Shown here: piece after piece, positions 15,591 to 24,969 of the stretch | How the letters are laid out: each line of letters opens with the position of its first letter | Numbering within the stretch: the stretch's first letter is position 1 | Source: Photobacterium phosphoreum | GTDB lineage: Bacteria; Pseudomonadota; Gammaproteobacteria; Enterobacterales; Vibrionaceae | Length of the DNA: 64,000 bases | Assembly: GCF_002954725.1 (NCBI RefSeq) | Contig: NZ_MSCQ01000002.1 | Span: 916,392-980,391, forward strand | Reading direction: 5' to 3' | Notes under the pieces: model-generated | Databases searched by the model: none | What the model saw: the letters and a program-made list of their open reading frames with translations, nothing else | Told to the model about the DNA's origin: nothing | Program-made: the position numbers and the translations under genes

Positions 15591-17069
15591 TTATTCAGTA
15601 ACTAATGCTAATTCTTCAGCTGATTTATTTTTAAATAATGGTGCAGTTATAAAGCCCACTACTACCACCATCAGCGTACCAATCACGCCATAGAAGAAGA
15701 AGTTCAGGTCAGTAAAGCCACGTACAATCAACACAGCACCCACTGCTGCAATTACACCACATAACGCACTACCTGCATTGGCACGGCGGACAAAAATACC
15801 CAGCATAAACAGACCCGTCATTGGACCACCCATTAGACCTAGTAAGCTATTGAATGCATCCCATAATTGGCTTTCATTACTTTTAATTAAGTAAACAGAA
15901 GCGGCAACACCTAAGACACCGGCAACAACAGTCACGATACGTGCGGTATTAAAGCTTTGCTGCATATTTTTTTCTTCACCAAAACGGTTATAAATATCCA
16001 TGGTGAAACAAGCTGAAATACTGTTTAAGCTACTTGAAATACTTGATTGCGAAGCAGCAAAGATAGCCGCAATAATTAACCCTGCAATCCCTGCTGGCAT
16101 TTGTGAAATAACATAGAAAGGTAAGATACCGCCAGTATTAAAATTCTCAGGAATTAACTGTGGATTTTGGGTATAAAAAGCATATAACGCCGAACCAATA
16201 GCAAAGAAGAAGATAGGCACACAAGCGACTAATTTCGCATTAGTGATCAAGGTCTTTTTCGTTTCTTCAATAGAGTCAGTAACGATATAACGCTGTACAA
16301 CATCTTGGCTGGCAGTGAATTGCTGTAAGTTAGCAAATAAGAAACCAATCATTAATACTGGTAAGGTACTATTCGTCCAGCTCCATTCAAAACTTGAACT
16401 TGGAAAATATTTATCTTGTTCAGCACTGAGGCGGAAGACTTCGGTAACACCACCATCAACTTGGAAACAAATAGTGATAAAGATAAGAACCGCAGCAACT
16501 GACAACATAATACCTTGAATAACGTCAGTCCAAATAACCCCTTCAATACCGCCAAGGAAAGTATAAACAATACATAAAACACCAATTAAAAATACAATGG
16601 TTAATGGATCAATATTGACAAAAGGCATTAATGCTAGAGCGGTTAAATAAGTAATAATCGCAATACGTCCGATATGGAATAACATAAATGACATACTCGC
16701 GAACAAGCGCATCTTAATATCAAAACGACGCTCTAAATATTCATATACTGAGGTTAAATTAAGCTTTCTAAAGAATGGGATATAAAAATAAAACACTAAT
16801 GGCAAAATAAGAATAGCTAAATATTGCCCAACAAGGAAAGTCCAATCCGATGTGTAAGCCTTGGCAGGAATAGACATAAAGGTAATTGAACTTAATGTAG
16901 TAGCAAACACACTAATACCCGCCGCCCAACCCGGTATGCGTCCCCCAGCTTTAAAATAATCATCTGCCGATTTCTGACGGCGAGCAAAATAAACACCGAC
17001 TAGCATGACACCAATTAAATATGCGAACAGAACAATATAATTTATCGTACCAAATGCTTGAATTTCCAT
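15591..17069 (-). CDS. siaT: sodium:solute symporter for sialic acid (SiaT/NanT type, SSS family)
   Basis: Start at ATG 17069 with GAGG upstream; a longer frame would overlap nanK and add a cysteine-rich non-membrane tail unlike the family. The 492 residues give about 13 membrane helices. The N-terminus has the SSS-family ARRQKSADDYFKAGGRIPGW and the first sodium-binding helix FATTLSSITFMSIPAKAY. It should couple sodium entry to uptake of N-acetylneuraminate across the inner membrane, as in Proteus and Vibrio SiaT. It lies between nanK and nanQ, and no TRAP transporter is present, so it is the only sialic acid importer visible here. Confidence 0.9.
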   Translation of the reverse strand: MEIQAFGTINYIVLFAYLIGVMLVGVYFARRQKSADDYFKAGGRIPGWAAGISVFATTLSSITFMSIPAKAYTSDWTFLVGQYLAILILPLVFYFYIPFFRKLNLTSVYEYLERRFDIKMRLFASMSFMLFHIGRIAIITYLTALALMPFVNIDPLTIVFLIGVLCIVYTFLGGIEGVIWTDVIQGIMLSVAAVLIFITICFQVDGGVTEVFRLSAEQDKYFPSSSFEWSWTNSTLPVLMIGFLFANLQQFTASQDVVQRYIVTDSIEETKKTLITNAKLVACVPIFFFAIGSALYAFYTQNPQLIPENFNTGGILPFYVISQMPAGIAGLIIAAIFAASQSSISSSLNSISACFTMDIYNRFGEEKNMQQSFNTARIVTVVAGVLGVAASVYLIKSNESQLWDAFNSLLGLMGGPMTGLFMLGIFVRRANAGSALCGVIAAVGAVLIVRGFTDLNFFFYGVIGTLMVVVVGFITAPLFKNKSAEELALVTE

Positions 17070-17119
17070 ATAAGCCTCACCATCTAGGAGTTGGGATAAA
17101 AAAGAGTATGTAATAACTA

Positions 17120-18013
17120 TTAATAATTTTCTTGTGATGCAAACCAACTGGCTGCACCTAATAACCCTGCATTTGATCCTGCTTGAGCAGACACAATACA
17201 AGGTCGGTAATATTCTGGTTTTTCATTAATATATTGTTGAATGTAATCACAATAATGTGGCGCAAGACCGACACTACCGCCAATAACAACCACATCAAGA
17301 TCTAAGGTGATCGTCAGGTTGGCAATTAATTCAGCCACCGCAGACGCTGAAGAATGAATAATATTGAGGGCATCACTATCGCCTTCAAGTGATTGTTGAT
17401 AAACGTCTTGCCCGCTACATACACGGTTAAATAAAGACGTTCCAGCCATACCAATAGCAGTACCCGATGCGACTTTTTCAATACAACCTTGACGACCACA
17501 ACCACACATTGATCCATTCATATCAACAACAGTGTGTCCAATATGACCACTAATACCACGAGTACCCGTTTGTAATTGTCGGTTAAGTACTAATCCACCA
17601 CCAATGCCCGTTGATATGGTAATAAACAACATATTGGTGGCACTATTATTAGAATTAAGTGAAATAAATTCATACCATGCCGCAGCTTGAGCATCATTAA
17701 TGGCATGGGTTGGCAATTGTGTGATGCGTTGAATATCATCAACTAATTCAAATCTATTTAGGCCGCCTAAATTATCAGGATTCAGCGCTGTTAAAATACC
17801 GTGATTAATAATGCCCGTAGAGGCAACTGCAACAAAATCTGCTTGCGGTGCTAAAGGCATTAATAATGATGTTAACGCCGTAGAAAAAATCGCCGGCTGT
17901 TGAGATTGAGGGGTCGCAATTTGATGACGCTCAATAATATGATTAGTCGTACAATCCACTAATGCCGCCGCTATTTTTGTACCACCAATATCAACCGCTA
18001 AACAAATACTCAT
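17120..18013 (-). CDS. nanK: N-acetylmannosamine kinase (ROK family)
   Basis: The 297 residues show the ATP-binding VDIGGTKIAAALV at the N-terminus, the catalytic NDAQAAAWYE, the GGGLV loop, and the ROK zinc motif CGCGRQGCIEK around residues 165-175. NanK phosphorylates ManNAc, made from sialic acid by NanA, to ManNAc-6-phosphate in the cytosol. The start ATG overlaps the nanE stop (ATGA), so the two consecutive pathway enzymes are translationally coupled. Confidence 0.93.
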   Translation of the reverse strand: MSICLAVDIGGTKIAAALVDCTTNHIIERHQIATPQSQQPAIFSTALTSLLMPLAPQADFVAVASTGIINHGILTALNPDNLGGLNRFELVDDIQRITQLPTHAINDAQAAAWYEFISLNSNNSATNMLFITISTGIGGGLVLNRQLQTGTRGISGHIGHTVVDMNGSMCGCGRQGCIEKVASGTAIGMAGTSLFNRVCSGQDVYQQSLEGDSDALNIIHSSASAVAELIANLTITLDLDVVVIGGSVGLAPHYCDYIQQYINEKPEYYRPCIVSAQAGSNAGLLGAASWFASQENY

Positions 18014-18726
18014 GCGATATCCTTCGTCGGTAATGCGTGAGCAATTGATGCAGTGGTCACTGCTTCTTTAAACCACTGACAAATATATTCAATACGGGTA
18101 ATCGCTGAACCAACCGTGACGCAATTAGCACCAGCGGCTATCGCTTGAGCTGCCAATTCCGGTGAGTTATAACGCCCTTCAGCCATCACAAAATAGCCAC
18201 GTTGATGCAAAGCCATCACTAAGGCTAAATCAGGCTGAATCGGAACCTTCCCTCCGGTGTACCCCGATAATGTTGAACCAATAATATCGGCACCCAGCTG
18301 ATGACACATATCACCATCCGCTAAACTCGCGCAATCCGCCATCACCAAACAGCCATGCTGATGAATCGCATTAATTAAGTTTGCCACGGTTTCAGGCCGT
18401 TGGCGTTGAGTACCATCGATAGCGATAATGTCAGCCCCCGCAGCGGCAAGATCGGCAACATCTTGTAAATATGGGGTAATTCTTACATCTGAATCAGTTA
18501 AATCTCGCTTAACAATCCCGATAATAGGCACATCAACATAAGGACGTGTTGCACATAAATTTGCAATCCCCTCTATACGTAGACCGGCAGCCCCACCTAA
18601 AACGGATGATTGCGCCATTGCTGATACCATCTCAGGCTGATCCATCGGGCTATCATCAATAGGCTGACAAGAAGAAATAAAACCATTATTGATGCGTGCA
18701 AGAAGGACTTGTGAATGCTGAACCAT
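18010..18726 (-). CDS. nanE: N-acylmannosamine-6-phosphate 2-epimerase
   Basis: Start chosen at ATG 18726 with GGAG 8-9 bases upstream; the longer open frame runs through the operator. The 238 residues form a TIM barrel with the NanE motifs GIVKRD, IAIDGTQRQRP, MADCASLADG, GSTLSGYTGG and AEGRYNSPE. It converts ManNAc-6-P to GlcNAc-6-P in the cytosol, joining sialic acid to the amino sugar pathway. First gene of the nan operon; a candidate NanR site lies 30 bp upstream of its start. Confidence 0.93.
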   Translation of the reverse strand: MVQHSQVLLARINNGFISSCQPIDDSPMDQPEMVSAMAQSSVLGGAAGLRIEGIANLCATRPYVDVPIIGIVKRDLTDSDVRITPYLQDVADLAAAGADIIAIDGTQRQRPETVANLINAIHQHGCLVMADCASLADGDMCHQLGADIIGSTLSGYTGGKVPIQPDLALVMALHQRGYFVMAEGRYNSPELAAQAIAAGANCVTVGSAITRIEYICQWFKEAVTTASIAHALPTKDIA

Positions 18727-18755
18727 GATTGTTCGCTCCAAAAATATCAACGAGG

Positions 18756-18770
18756 TGAAGTTTGACTCCA
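18756..18770. promoter_or_regulatory. candidate NanR operator upstream of nanE
   Basis: TGAAGTTTGACTCCA, an imperfect palindrome of half-sites TGAAGT / ACTCCA. It differs by one base from the site upstream of nanR and resembles the one upstream of nanA. Function inferred from position in all three regulatory regions. Confidence 0.65.
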
Positions 18771-18930
18771 TACTGTCGTTATCATCGGAGTGATGCAACA
18801 ATGAACTTTTTAAATAGCGATATATTGCACATTTTTTGTCTAAAATAGCATCAGAATGGCGATATTAATCACACCAAAAACTAACTTTATTACTCAGCAT
18901 ATAACTCAAAAAACATGAAAATATATCAAT

Positions 18931-18960
18931 AAAAAAAGGCCACATCGAAATGTGGCCTCT
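18931..18960 (-). terminator. intrinsic terminator of nanR
   Basis: AGGCCACA (18937-18944) and TGTGGCCT (18951-18958) form an 8-bp GC-rich stem; on the minus strand it is followed by seven Ts. Confidence 0.88.
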
Positions 18961-18990
18961 TTATTATGGTTATATATAAATATGGTTATA

Positions 18991-19860
18991 TTAATCTAAT
19001 GCTTGGGTTGTTTTATACTTCTGCTGACGTGTATGCTCAGGATTATCACGTACCAATAAAGTATAAAGCATATCTAATACAAATAGTTGCGTTATTTTCG
19101 TGCCAATAGAATCACCTTGTAATTGACCCTGCCTATTACCATTAATTAATACATGATCTGACAATTCGGCTAGCGGTGATAATGGGTTATGCGTCAGGGC
19201 AACCGTTATTGCGCCACACGCTTTGGCTAATGCTAACGCTTTAATGGTTTCTTTTGATGTCCCTGAATGACTAATACCAATCGCAATATCTTCACCGCTC
19301 AATAGTGACGCTTTCATATACATAAAATGATTATTGGTTAACGCATCAACATCCAAACCAATACGCATTAATTTATTCTTAGCATCTTCTGCTGTAATAC
19401 CCGATGAACCGACCCCAAAAAAATAAATCCGTTTTTGCTGTTGAAAAGCACGAGCAACCGCTTCTAATTCAGAAAAATCTAATAAATTTAATGTCTCACC
19501 TAATACATTATTGATCGTCTGCTGCAGTTTTCGACCTATATGTTCGGCGTTATCATCAGCCGTTAATTCAGTATCAAGCATATGCTTTTCAACATCATTA
19601 GGCGTTGCCACTTCAATCGCCAACTTCATTTTAAGATCTTGAAAACCTTTAAAATTAAGCACACGACAAAAGCGAATAATACTGGCTTCACCGACTTTGG
19701 CTTGTTGAGATAGTTCGGCAATTGAGAGTTCCGTAACACGCTGAGGTTGCGCTAATACATAATCAGCTATTCGACGCGCTGATGGTGTCAAACTATCGCG
19801 CAAACTGCCTAATGTATCTAAAATTTTACCCACTTGAATCGCGTCTATTGCTGTATTCAT
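18991..19860 (-). CDS. nanR: RpiR/MurR-family transcriptional regulator NanR
   Basis: The 289 residues have an N-terminal RpiR helix-turn-helix (residues ~20-80, including SIAELSQQAKVGEASIIRFCR) and a C-terminal SIS sugar-phosphate domain (~130-260, FFGVGSSG and IGISHSGTSKET). In Vibrio the RpiR-type NanR represses the nan genes and responds to a pathway phosphosugar (ManNAc-6-P). Here the gene sits between the nanE operon and divergent nanA, and near-identical palindromes flank it, consistent with control of both and autoregulation. Not the GntR-type NanR of E. coli. Confidence 0.9.
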   Translation of the reverse strand: MNTAIDAIQVGKILDTLGSLRDSLTPSARRIADYVLAQPQRVTELSIAELSQQAKVGEASIIRFCRVLNFKGFQDLKMKLAIEVATPNDVEKHMLDTELTADDNAEHIGRKLQQTINNVLGETLNLLDFSELEAVARAFQQQKRIYFFGVGSSGITAEDAKNKLMRIGLDVDALTNNHFMYMKASLLSGEDIAIGISHSGTSKETIKALALAKACGAITVALTHNPLSPLAELSDHVLINGNRQGQLQGDSIGTKITQLFVLDMLYTLLVRDNPEHTRQQKYKTTQALD

Positions 19861-19915
19861 AGGTTATCCTTGCAATTCTTCAGCTTCGGTGACGATCTTT
19901 ATCGTATTATCATTA

Positions 19916-19930
19916 TGAAGTTTCACTCCA
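19916..19930. promoter_or_regulatory. candidate NanR operator upstream of nanR
   Basis: TGAAGTTTCACTCCA, 56 bp before the nanR start. It is the best copy of the shared element; the position suggests autoregulation. Confidence 0.65.
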
Positions 19931-20056
19931 AAATCCAATCCAATGATCATTTCAACCTAAAATAGCGATAAAAAAATATTTTATAAATTTCAACTATCAA
20001 TTAATAGCAATAGATCACAGTTTCCATTAAAAGCCCTAAAAGTCATTTGTTTTTTA

Positions 20057-20085
20057 TTGCCAACCTAAATATCACTTCGTATGAT
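20057..20085 (+). promoter_or_regulatory. sigma-70 promoter of nanA
   Basis: TTGCCA (20057-20062), 17-base spacer, TATGAT (20080-20085). Transcription would begin near 20092, placing the operator at 20113-20127 just downstream of the start point. Confidence 0.6.
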
Positions 20086-20112
20086 ACATCAACTCCAAAA
20101 ATATTTATATTT

Positions 20113-20127
20113 GGAAGTAAAACTTCA
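20113..20127. promoter_or_regulatory. candidate NanR operator upstream of nanA
   Basis: GGAAGTAAAACTTCA, the same element in opposite orientation, between the predicted start point and the nanA ribosome site. Binding here would block elongation or promoter escape. Confidence 0.6.
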
Positions 20128-20144
20128 CAATAAGGATCTGAGAC

Positions 20145-21038
20145 ATGGAAAAGCTAACAGGTTTAATTGCAGCCCCTCATACGCCATTTTTAGCCAATGG
20201 TGAAATTGATTACGTCGCTATTGATGCAATTGCTCAGCATTTAATTGCCACCAATATTGTCGGTGCTTACGTCTTAGGAACAACTGGCGAAGGTATTCAT
20301 TGTTCAGTTGCTGAACGTAAAACGGTTGCAGAACGTTGGGTACAAGCAAGTGCTGGTAAATTAAAGTTAATTATTCATACGGGTGCTTTAAGTATTGCCG
20401 ATACCCTAGAATTAACCCGCCATGCTGATCAATTAGACATTTATGCGACTTCTGCTATTGGACCTTGTTTCTTTAAACCTAATAATGTTACCGATCTAGT
20501 TAACTATTGCAAAGCGGTCGCTGAAGCTGCGCCATCAAAAGGGTTTTATTACTACCATTCAGAAATGAGTGGCGTAACCGTTGATATGGAACAATTCTTA
20601 ATTGCTGCTGATAAAGTGATTCCTAACTTATACGGGGTGAAATTTAATAGCACGAATTTATATGAATACCAGCGCTGTTTACGTGTTTGTGATAGTAAGT
20701 TTGATGTACCGTGGGGCGTTGATGAGCATTTCCCTGGCGCATTAGCGGTTGGCGCAATCAGTGCTGTGGGTAGTACTTATAATTATGCTGCACCACTTTA
20801 TCACGACATGATTGATGCTTTCGCTAAAGGCGATCACCAAACTGTAATCAATAAAATGGACAATGTGATTGCACTGATTCGTGTATTAGTTGAATACGGC
20901 GGTGTTGCGGCAGGTAAAACAGCAATGATGTTACATGATATTGATGCTGGCAATCCTCGTTTACCATTACGCACATTAACAACAGAACAAAAACAAGATG
21001 TTATCTGTAAAATGCGGGATGCTATTTTAGCAGCTTAA
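20145..21038 (+). CDS. nanA: N-acetylneuraminate lyase
   Basis: The 297 residues form a class I aldolase TIM barrel. Active-site features are visible: GTTGEG at 45-50 (carboxylate binding), Tyr137 in FYYYH, and the Schiff-base lysine K166 in LYGVKFNS. It cleaves sialic acid to ManNAc and pyruvate in the cytosol, the first committed step. The ATG follows AAGGA. It is transcribed divergently from nanR, alone, and ends at a strong terminator. Confidence 0.94.
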   Translation: MEKLTGLIAAPHTPFLANGEIDYVAIDAIAQHLIATNIVGAYVLGTTGEGIHCSVAERKTVAERWVQASAGKLKLIIHTGALSIADTLELTRHADQLDIYATSAIGPCFFKPNNVTDLVNYCKAVAEAAPSKGFYYYHSEMSGVTVDMEQFLIAADKVIPNLYGVKFNSTNLYEYQRCLRVCDSKFDVPWGVDEHFPGALAVGAISAVGSTYNYAAPLYHDMIDAFAKGDHQTVINKMDNVIALIRVLVEYGGVAAGKTAMMLHDIDAGNPRLPLRTLTTEQKQDVICKMRDAILAA

Positions 21039-21052
21039 AAGCTATCGCGAAC

Positions 21053-21086
21053 AAAAAAAGCCAGCAATTGTTTTGCTGGCTTTGTT
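21053..21086. terminator. bidirectional terminator between nanA and the DUF1275 gene
   Basis: AAAGCCAGCAA (21057-21067) and TTGCTGGCTTT (21073-21083), an 11-bp stem with A- and T-rich flanks between convergent genes. Confidence 0.85.
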
Positions 21087-21116
21087 ATTATTTACAGTGT
21101 GAATCGATACGCGTGA

Positions 21117-21794
21117 TTACAATTCAGTATCAATCGGCGTTGAGCGGTGACTATGCTCAATATAAAGCAATGTAATTGCAATTAAAGTGGTTAATGCTAA
21201 TGGTAGTAATAATGAATATTGAGGTATGGTCTGCATAATAATCCCTCCTATTACTGCTCCACTGATTAATGAGCCCCACAAACACAGATATTGCATCAAG
21301 CGCTTTGGTTCGCCTTTACCTACAATCGCCAATGCTAATAATCGACCAATATTGACTAAATACCCAGTGGCATAAGTCAATGGTATCGCTTTTTCAATGG
21401 TTAAGCGCAAGGCAATATTTTGCATTCCCATGCCATAGCAAATAATAAAATTAACCACCAAAAAAGGCACATAGTATTGCATGATAGTCGCAAATAGCAG
21501 CACAATTGATACCGAGACCATAACCACACCACGGTAGAATCGATGACTGGATAATGCAATTAACTCGCCTGACATTGCCCCAATAATAAAGATACCTAAT
21601 ATGGCAATATAAACAGAAGCACGTGGGTAATCATGATAACTGAGCATCATCCCCATGTGGGTCGAGTTACCACTCATAAAAGAAGCAAACACCCCATCTT
21701 TAAGGTGTAAAAAACCAACCGAATCAACAACACCTGCTATAAACAATAACAAATATGGCATTAGTGATAAAAAGAACCGCCTTTCATTTAACAT
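21117..21794 (-). CDS. DUF1275/YoaK-family membrane protein
   Basis: The 225 residues contain six to seven predicted membrane helices. The family signature lies in the first two: AGVVDSVGFLHLKDGVFASFMSGNSTHMG, seen here at residues ~20-48. YoaK-family proteins sit in the inner membrane; their role is unknown, and they are often transporter-like. It is convergent with nanA and not part of the nan regulon by position. Confidence 0.8.
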   Translation of the reverse strand: MLNERRFFLSLMPYLLLFIAGVVDSVGFLHLKDGVFASFMSGNSTHMGMMLSYHDYPRASVYIAILGIFIIGAMSGELIALSSHRFYRGVVMVSVSIVLLFATIMQYYVPFLVVNFIICYGMGMQNIALRLTIEKAIPLTYATGYLVNIGRLLALAIVGKGEPKRLMQYLCLWGSLISGAVIGGIIMQTIPQYSLLLPLALTTLIAITLLYIEHSHRSTPIDTEL

Positions 21795-22228
21795 TTATTA
21801 TTTATATCCGACTATATTTCCATATTATTACTATCAGTAACCCCTTAGCACTCTATCTATCGACACAGGCTATTTACTGTTATTACGCGCCATTGTAACC
21901 AAATATTTCAGCATGGCTAGCAACTTTAAATGATGAATAAAAATTACATTAAAAATGACAAATAGCGATAATTGATATTCTTATTAGTAATATAAATAAT
22001 CTATTTTCATTATGTTAATTTTTTTTACCTTATAAACAATAAGTTAAAACAATCACTTTCATAGAGTTAACAAATATTAGATCAAGCTATTATTTTAAAA
22101 ATAAGAGAATAAATAGAGATAAAATGCAGAACAAAAAGAAGAAAATAACTATTGGGATATATAAACAATAATAAAGGTGGAATAACAAAATGTTAATTCA
22201 CTGCTATTACACCTTTATATTTAACTAA
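21795..22228. other. intergenic region, 434 bp, very AT-rich
   Basis: No gene recognised. The right part contains a terminator-like stem for the FAD oxidoreductase gene (22171-22218); the left part should hold the promoter of the DUF1275 gene. Confidence 0.5.
22171..22218 (-). terminator. terminator-like stem after the FAD oxidoreductase gene
   Basis: ATAAAGGTG (22171-22179) and CACCTTTAT (22210-22218), a 9-bp stem with a long 30-base loop that contains some further pairing. No strong U-run. Confidence 0.45.
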
Positions 22229-23836
22229 TTACGCATTCAACATATCAAGCGCAATCGCTTCGGCAACTTTAATGCCATCAATACCCGCAGATAAAATACC
22301 ACCAGCATAACCTGCACCTTCACCACCAGGGTATAAACCTTTGGTGTTAATGCTTTGGTAATCTTTACCACGTTTAATTTGTACCGGTGACGAAGTACGT
22401 GTCTCAACACCCGTTAGCATGCTATCGGCGTTTGAGAAACCTTTGATCTTTTTATTAAACGCTGGCAATGCTTCACGGATCGCTTCAATTGCATAAGCAG
22501 GCAAACTGGTGCTTAAATCTGTCAGTTTAACATTTGGCTTATAAGACGGCTCAACATCACCCATCTGACTGATCGTTTTACCCGCTAAGAAATCACCAAC
22601 ACATTGTGCAGGTGCATCATAGCTGCTACCACCAAGAACATAAGCATTACGCTCTAACTGACGTTGCAGAGCAATACCTTGCATTGGATCGTTTGCAAAG
22701 TCTTCAGGTGAAATACCCACCACAATCGCGCTGTTAGCATTACGCTCACTACGTGAATACTGACTCATACCGTTGGTTACCACAGACTCAAGCTCTGATG
22801 TTGCGGCAACAACTACCCCACCAGGACACATACAGAAGCTATACACTGAACGACCATTTTTACAATGGTGAACCAGTTTATAATCCGCGGCACCAAGTAA
22901 TGGATGACCTGCATTTTTACCAAAACGGGCTGCATCGATCATTGCTTGCTTATGTTCAATACGGAAACCAACCGAGAACGATTGAGCTTCTAAATGAACA
23001 CCTTTATCGTGTAGCATCTTGAAAGTGTCACGCGCACTGTGACCAATGGCTAATGCCACATGCTTTGATGGAATCACTTCACCGGTTGATAATGTTACGC
23101 CAGTGACTTGATTATCATCAATATTAATTTCTTCAACGCGAGTTTCGAAACGAATTTCTCCGCCAAGTTCGATGATTTTACTGCGCATTTTTTCAACCAT
23201 CGTCACCAGTTTATAGGTACCGATATGAGGCTTGCTAACATAAATAATTTCAGCTGGTGCGCCTGCTGCAACAAATTCTTGTTTAACTTTAAGGCCTAAG
23301 AAATGTGGATCTTTTACTTGGCTGTATAATTTACCGTCAGAGAACGTACCTGCGCCACCTTCACCAAATTGTACATTTGATTCTGTGTTTAGCTCACGTG
23401 TACGCCAAAAACGGAAAGTATCTTTGGCGCGCTCATGCACTGATTTTCCGCGCTCTAAGATAATAGGGTTAAAACCCATCTGCGCCAGAATAAGTCCAGT
23501 AAACAAACCACACGGGCCCATACCAATCACGATTGGACGTTCAGTTAAATCTTTAGGTGCTTGAGCAACATATTTATAGCTAGTATCTGGTGATGCTTTC
23601 ACCTGATGATCGTTAGCAAATGTCGTTAATAATTGCTCTTCATCAACATCTTTCAAGGTGATGTCTAAAGTATAAATCAGATAGATATCATTCTTTTTAC
23701 GGGCATCATAACCGCGTTTAAAAACGTGAATATCAACCAATTGATCTTTATTGATCGATAACTTGTTGATGACAAAATCATGTAAAGCGACTTCACTATG
23801 ATCTAACGGTAATTTAACTTCATTAATACGTATCAT
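22229..23836 (-). CDS. NAD(P)/FAD-dependent oxidoreductase (COG2509-type)
   Basis: Start placed at ATG 23836 (MIRINEVKL); a GTG three codons upstream is possible. The 535 residues have an N-terminal ~90-residue domain typical of this group, then an FAD dinucleotide-binding fold beginning VIGMGPCGLFTGLILAQMG near residue 104 and the second signature GEGGAGTFSDGKLYS. The C-terminus ends with a family-typical GGEGAGYAGGILSAGIDG. These uncharacterised flavoproteins are cytosolic and conserved across gammaproteobacteria; the substrate is unknown. Monocistronic. Confidence 0.82.
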   Translation of the reverse strand: MIRINEVKLPLDHSEVALHDFVINKLSINKDQLVDIHVFKRGYDARKKNDIYLIYTLDITLKDVDEEQLLTTFANDHQVKASPDTSYKYVAQAPKDLTERPIVIGMGPCGLFTGLILAQMGFNPIILERGKSVHERAKDTFRFWRTRELNTESNVQFGEGGAGTFSDGKLYSQVKDPHFLGLKVKQEFVAAGAPAEIIYVSKPHIGTYKLVTMVEKMRSKIIELGGEIRFETRVEEINIDDNQVTGVTLSTGEVIPSKHVALAIGHSARDTFKMLHDKGVHLEAQSFSVGFRIEHKQAMIDAARFGKNAGHPLLGAADYKLVHHCKNGRSVYSFCMCPGGVVVAATSELESVVTNGMSQYSRSERNANSAIVVGISPEDFANDPMQGIALQRQLERNAYVLGGSSYDAPAQCVGDFLAGKTISQMGDVEPSYKPNVKLTDLSTSLPAYAIEAIREALPAFNKKIKGFSNADSMLTGVETRTSSPVQIKRGKDYQSINTKGLYPGGEGAGYAGGILSAGIDGIKVAEAIALDMLNA

Positions 23837-24020
23837 TAAGTCCACTAACTCGATTGGGAATACAATAAAAAATATCTCGGAGAGAATAAATCCAGTCCTA
23901 ATATGACTGATTTATACCTTAACTAAGTATTATCTCACAGACTTTAATGATTATCCCAATATTTGCAGTCATTCACGCTTAAAAGCTATCAATTAACAAT
24001 AAAAACTATGTGTTTAAAAT

Positions 24021-24070
24021 AAAAAAAGGCCTATACCGTATTGGCTAAATACGAGCATAAACCTTCTTTT
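24021..24070 (-). terminator. terminator at the end of the glycosaminoglycan-type operon
   Basis: On the minus strand AAGGTTTAT pairs through G-U pairs with ATAGGCCTT, with inner CGTATT/AATACG pairing, and is followed by seven Ts. It lies 28 bp after the CBM9-like gene. Confidence 0.65.
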
Positions 24071-24097
24071 ATCCCTTAGGATTTTCTTTACTGACGG

Positions 24098-24847
24098 TTA
24101 TTTAACTAAACGACACGTACCAAAGGTTTGTGGATTATGAAAGTTTGGCGTAGGTGTTTTTGGATCTACCCAAGTCATCCAGCCCATATCCAACTTACCG
24201 TCAGCTTGTTGAGTAAACTCAGCCCGCATTAATGCACATAGCAATTGTGTTTGTTGTTTATTTTGCCATAGCGATAAATCGGTCAATGTCTGCAGTGGCA
24301 GTTTACCTTCAACAACATAGCCGTTATCGGTTAAACTTGCTTTAGTTTCTAAGCCTTTCCAAGTCCAATTACTGTCTAATGATGCCCGTTTTTTATTGAC
24401 CATGTCGTAACTGGCTTCTGCACTAAATACGCGCGCTTTAGGATCAATTTCCATGGTGTAATAACGGGATAAATTAGCATCTTTTGCGAGAAATATTTCA
24501 ACCCGATCTGAATCTAAAATAGCACGCTCAGGATCAGTGCCAATCGCGACATTCGCATCCGTCACTGCGTATTGAAAATAGAGTGCATCTGCATTCCACA
24601 CTGCTTTAAATGTTGTTGCTGGCGCAGGTGTATCACGCCAAGGAAAGGTAAAATCGGTTAACGCTTGGGCTGATGTCCACTCACCTTTATTAGCAACACC
24701 ATCAATAACAGGAGCAACCTTGGCATGATTGATGTTATATACTGCAGCAACGGGTGTACCTACAACCGATACTGCTGTTTCAGCAACCACATGGTAGCTT
24801 GTCATACTTGCAGTCACAGCAGCAGCTATGATGACTAACTTATTCAT
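24098..24847 (-). CDS. exported CBM9-like carbohydrate-binding protein
   Basis: The 249 residues begin with a Sec signal peptide (MNKLVIIAAAVTASM..., cleavage near VVA-ET). The mature protein is one family-9-like carbohydrate-binding beta-sandwich: APVIDGVANKGEW, VWNADALYFQYAVTD, DSDRVEIFLA, and the C-terminal MGWMTWVDPKTPTPNFHNP. No catalytic domain follows, so it is likely a periplasmic or secreted glycan-binding protein. It lies ~120 bp after the GH105 gene, behind a stem-loop, and its own start is free of overlap, so it may be partly independent. It probably captures oligosaccharide for the system encoded upstream; this is inferred. Confidence 0.8.
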   Translation of the reverse strand: MNKLVIIAAAVTASMTSYHVVAETAVSVVGTPVAAVYNINHAKVAPVIDGVANKGEWTSAQALTDFTFPWRDTPAPATTFKAVWNADALYFQYAVTDANVAIGTDPERAILDSDRVEIFLAKDANLSRYYTMEIDPKARVFSAEASYDMVNKKRASLDSNWTWKGLETKASLTDNGYVVEGKLPLQTLTDLSLWQNKQQTQLLCALMRAEFTQQADGKLDMGWMTWVDPKTPTPNFHNPQTFGTCRLVK

Positions 24848-24891
24848 TATAATATCCTTATTTATCGTTTTTAGTTAATCCACAATGAATC

Positions 24892-24924
24892 AAAAAAAAG
24901 CCGACCTGACGAGCAAATCGGCTT
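24892..24924 (-). terminator. terminator or attenuator after the GH105 gene
   Basis: AAGCCGA (24898-24904) and TCGGCTT (24918-24924), followed on the minus strand by a run of eight Ts. It separates the main operon from the CBM9-like gene. Confidence 0.75.
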
Positions 24925-24969
24925 GAAGTTACCTAGCTTTCACCAACTTACATTGACGTTATTTTTTAT

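Noticed and set aside
19995..20030. CRP site upstream of nanA
   Set aside because: Only one half-site (ATCACAG) is recognisable; the expected TGTGA partner at the right spacing is missing.
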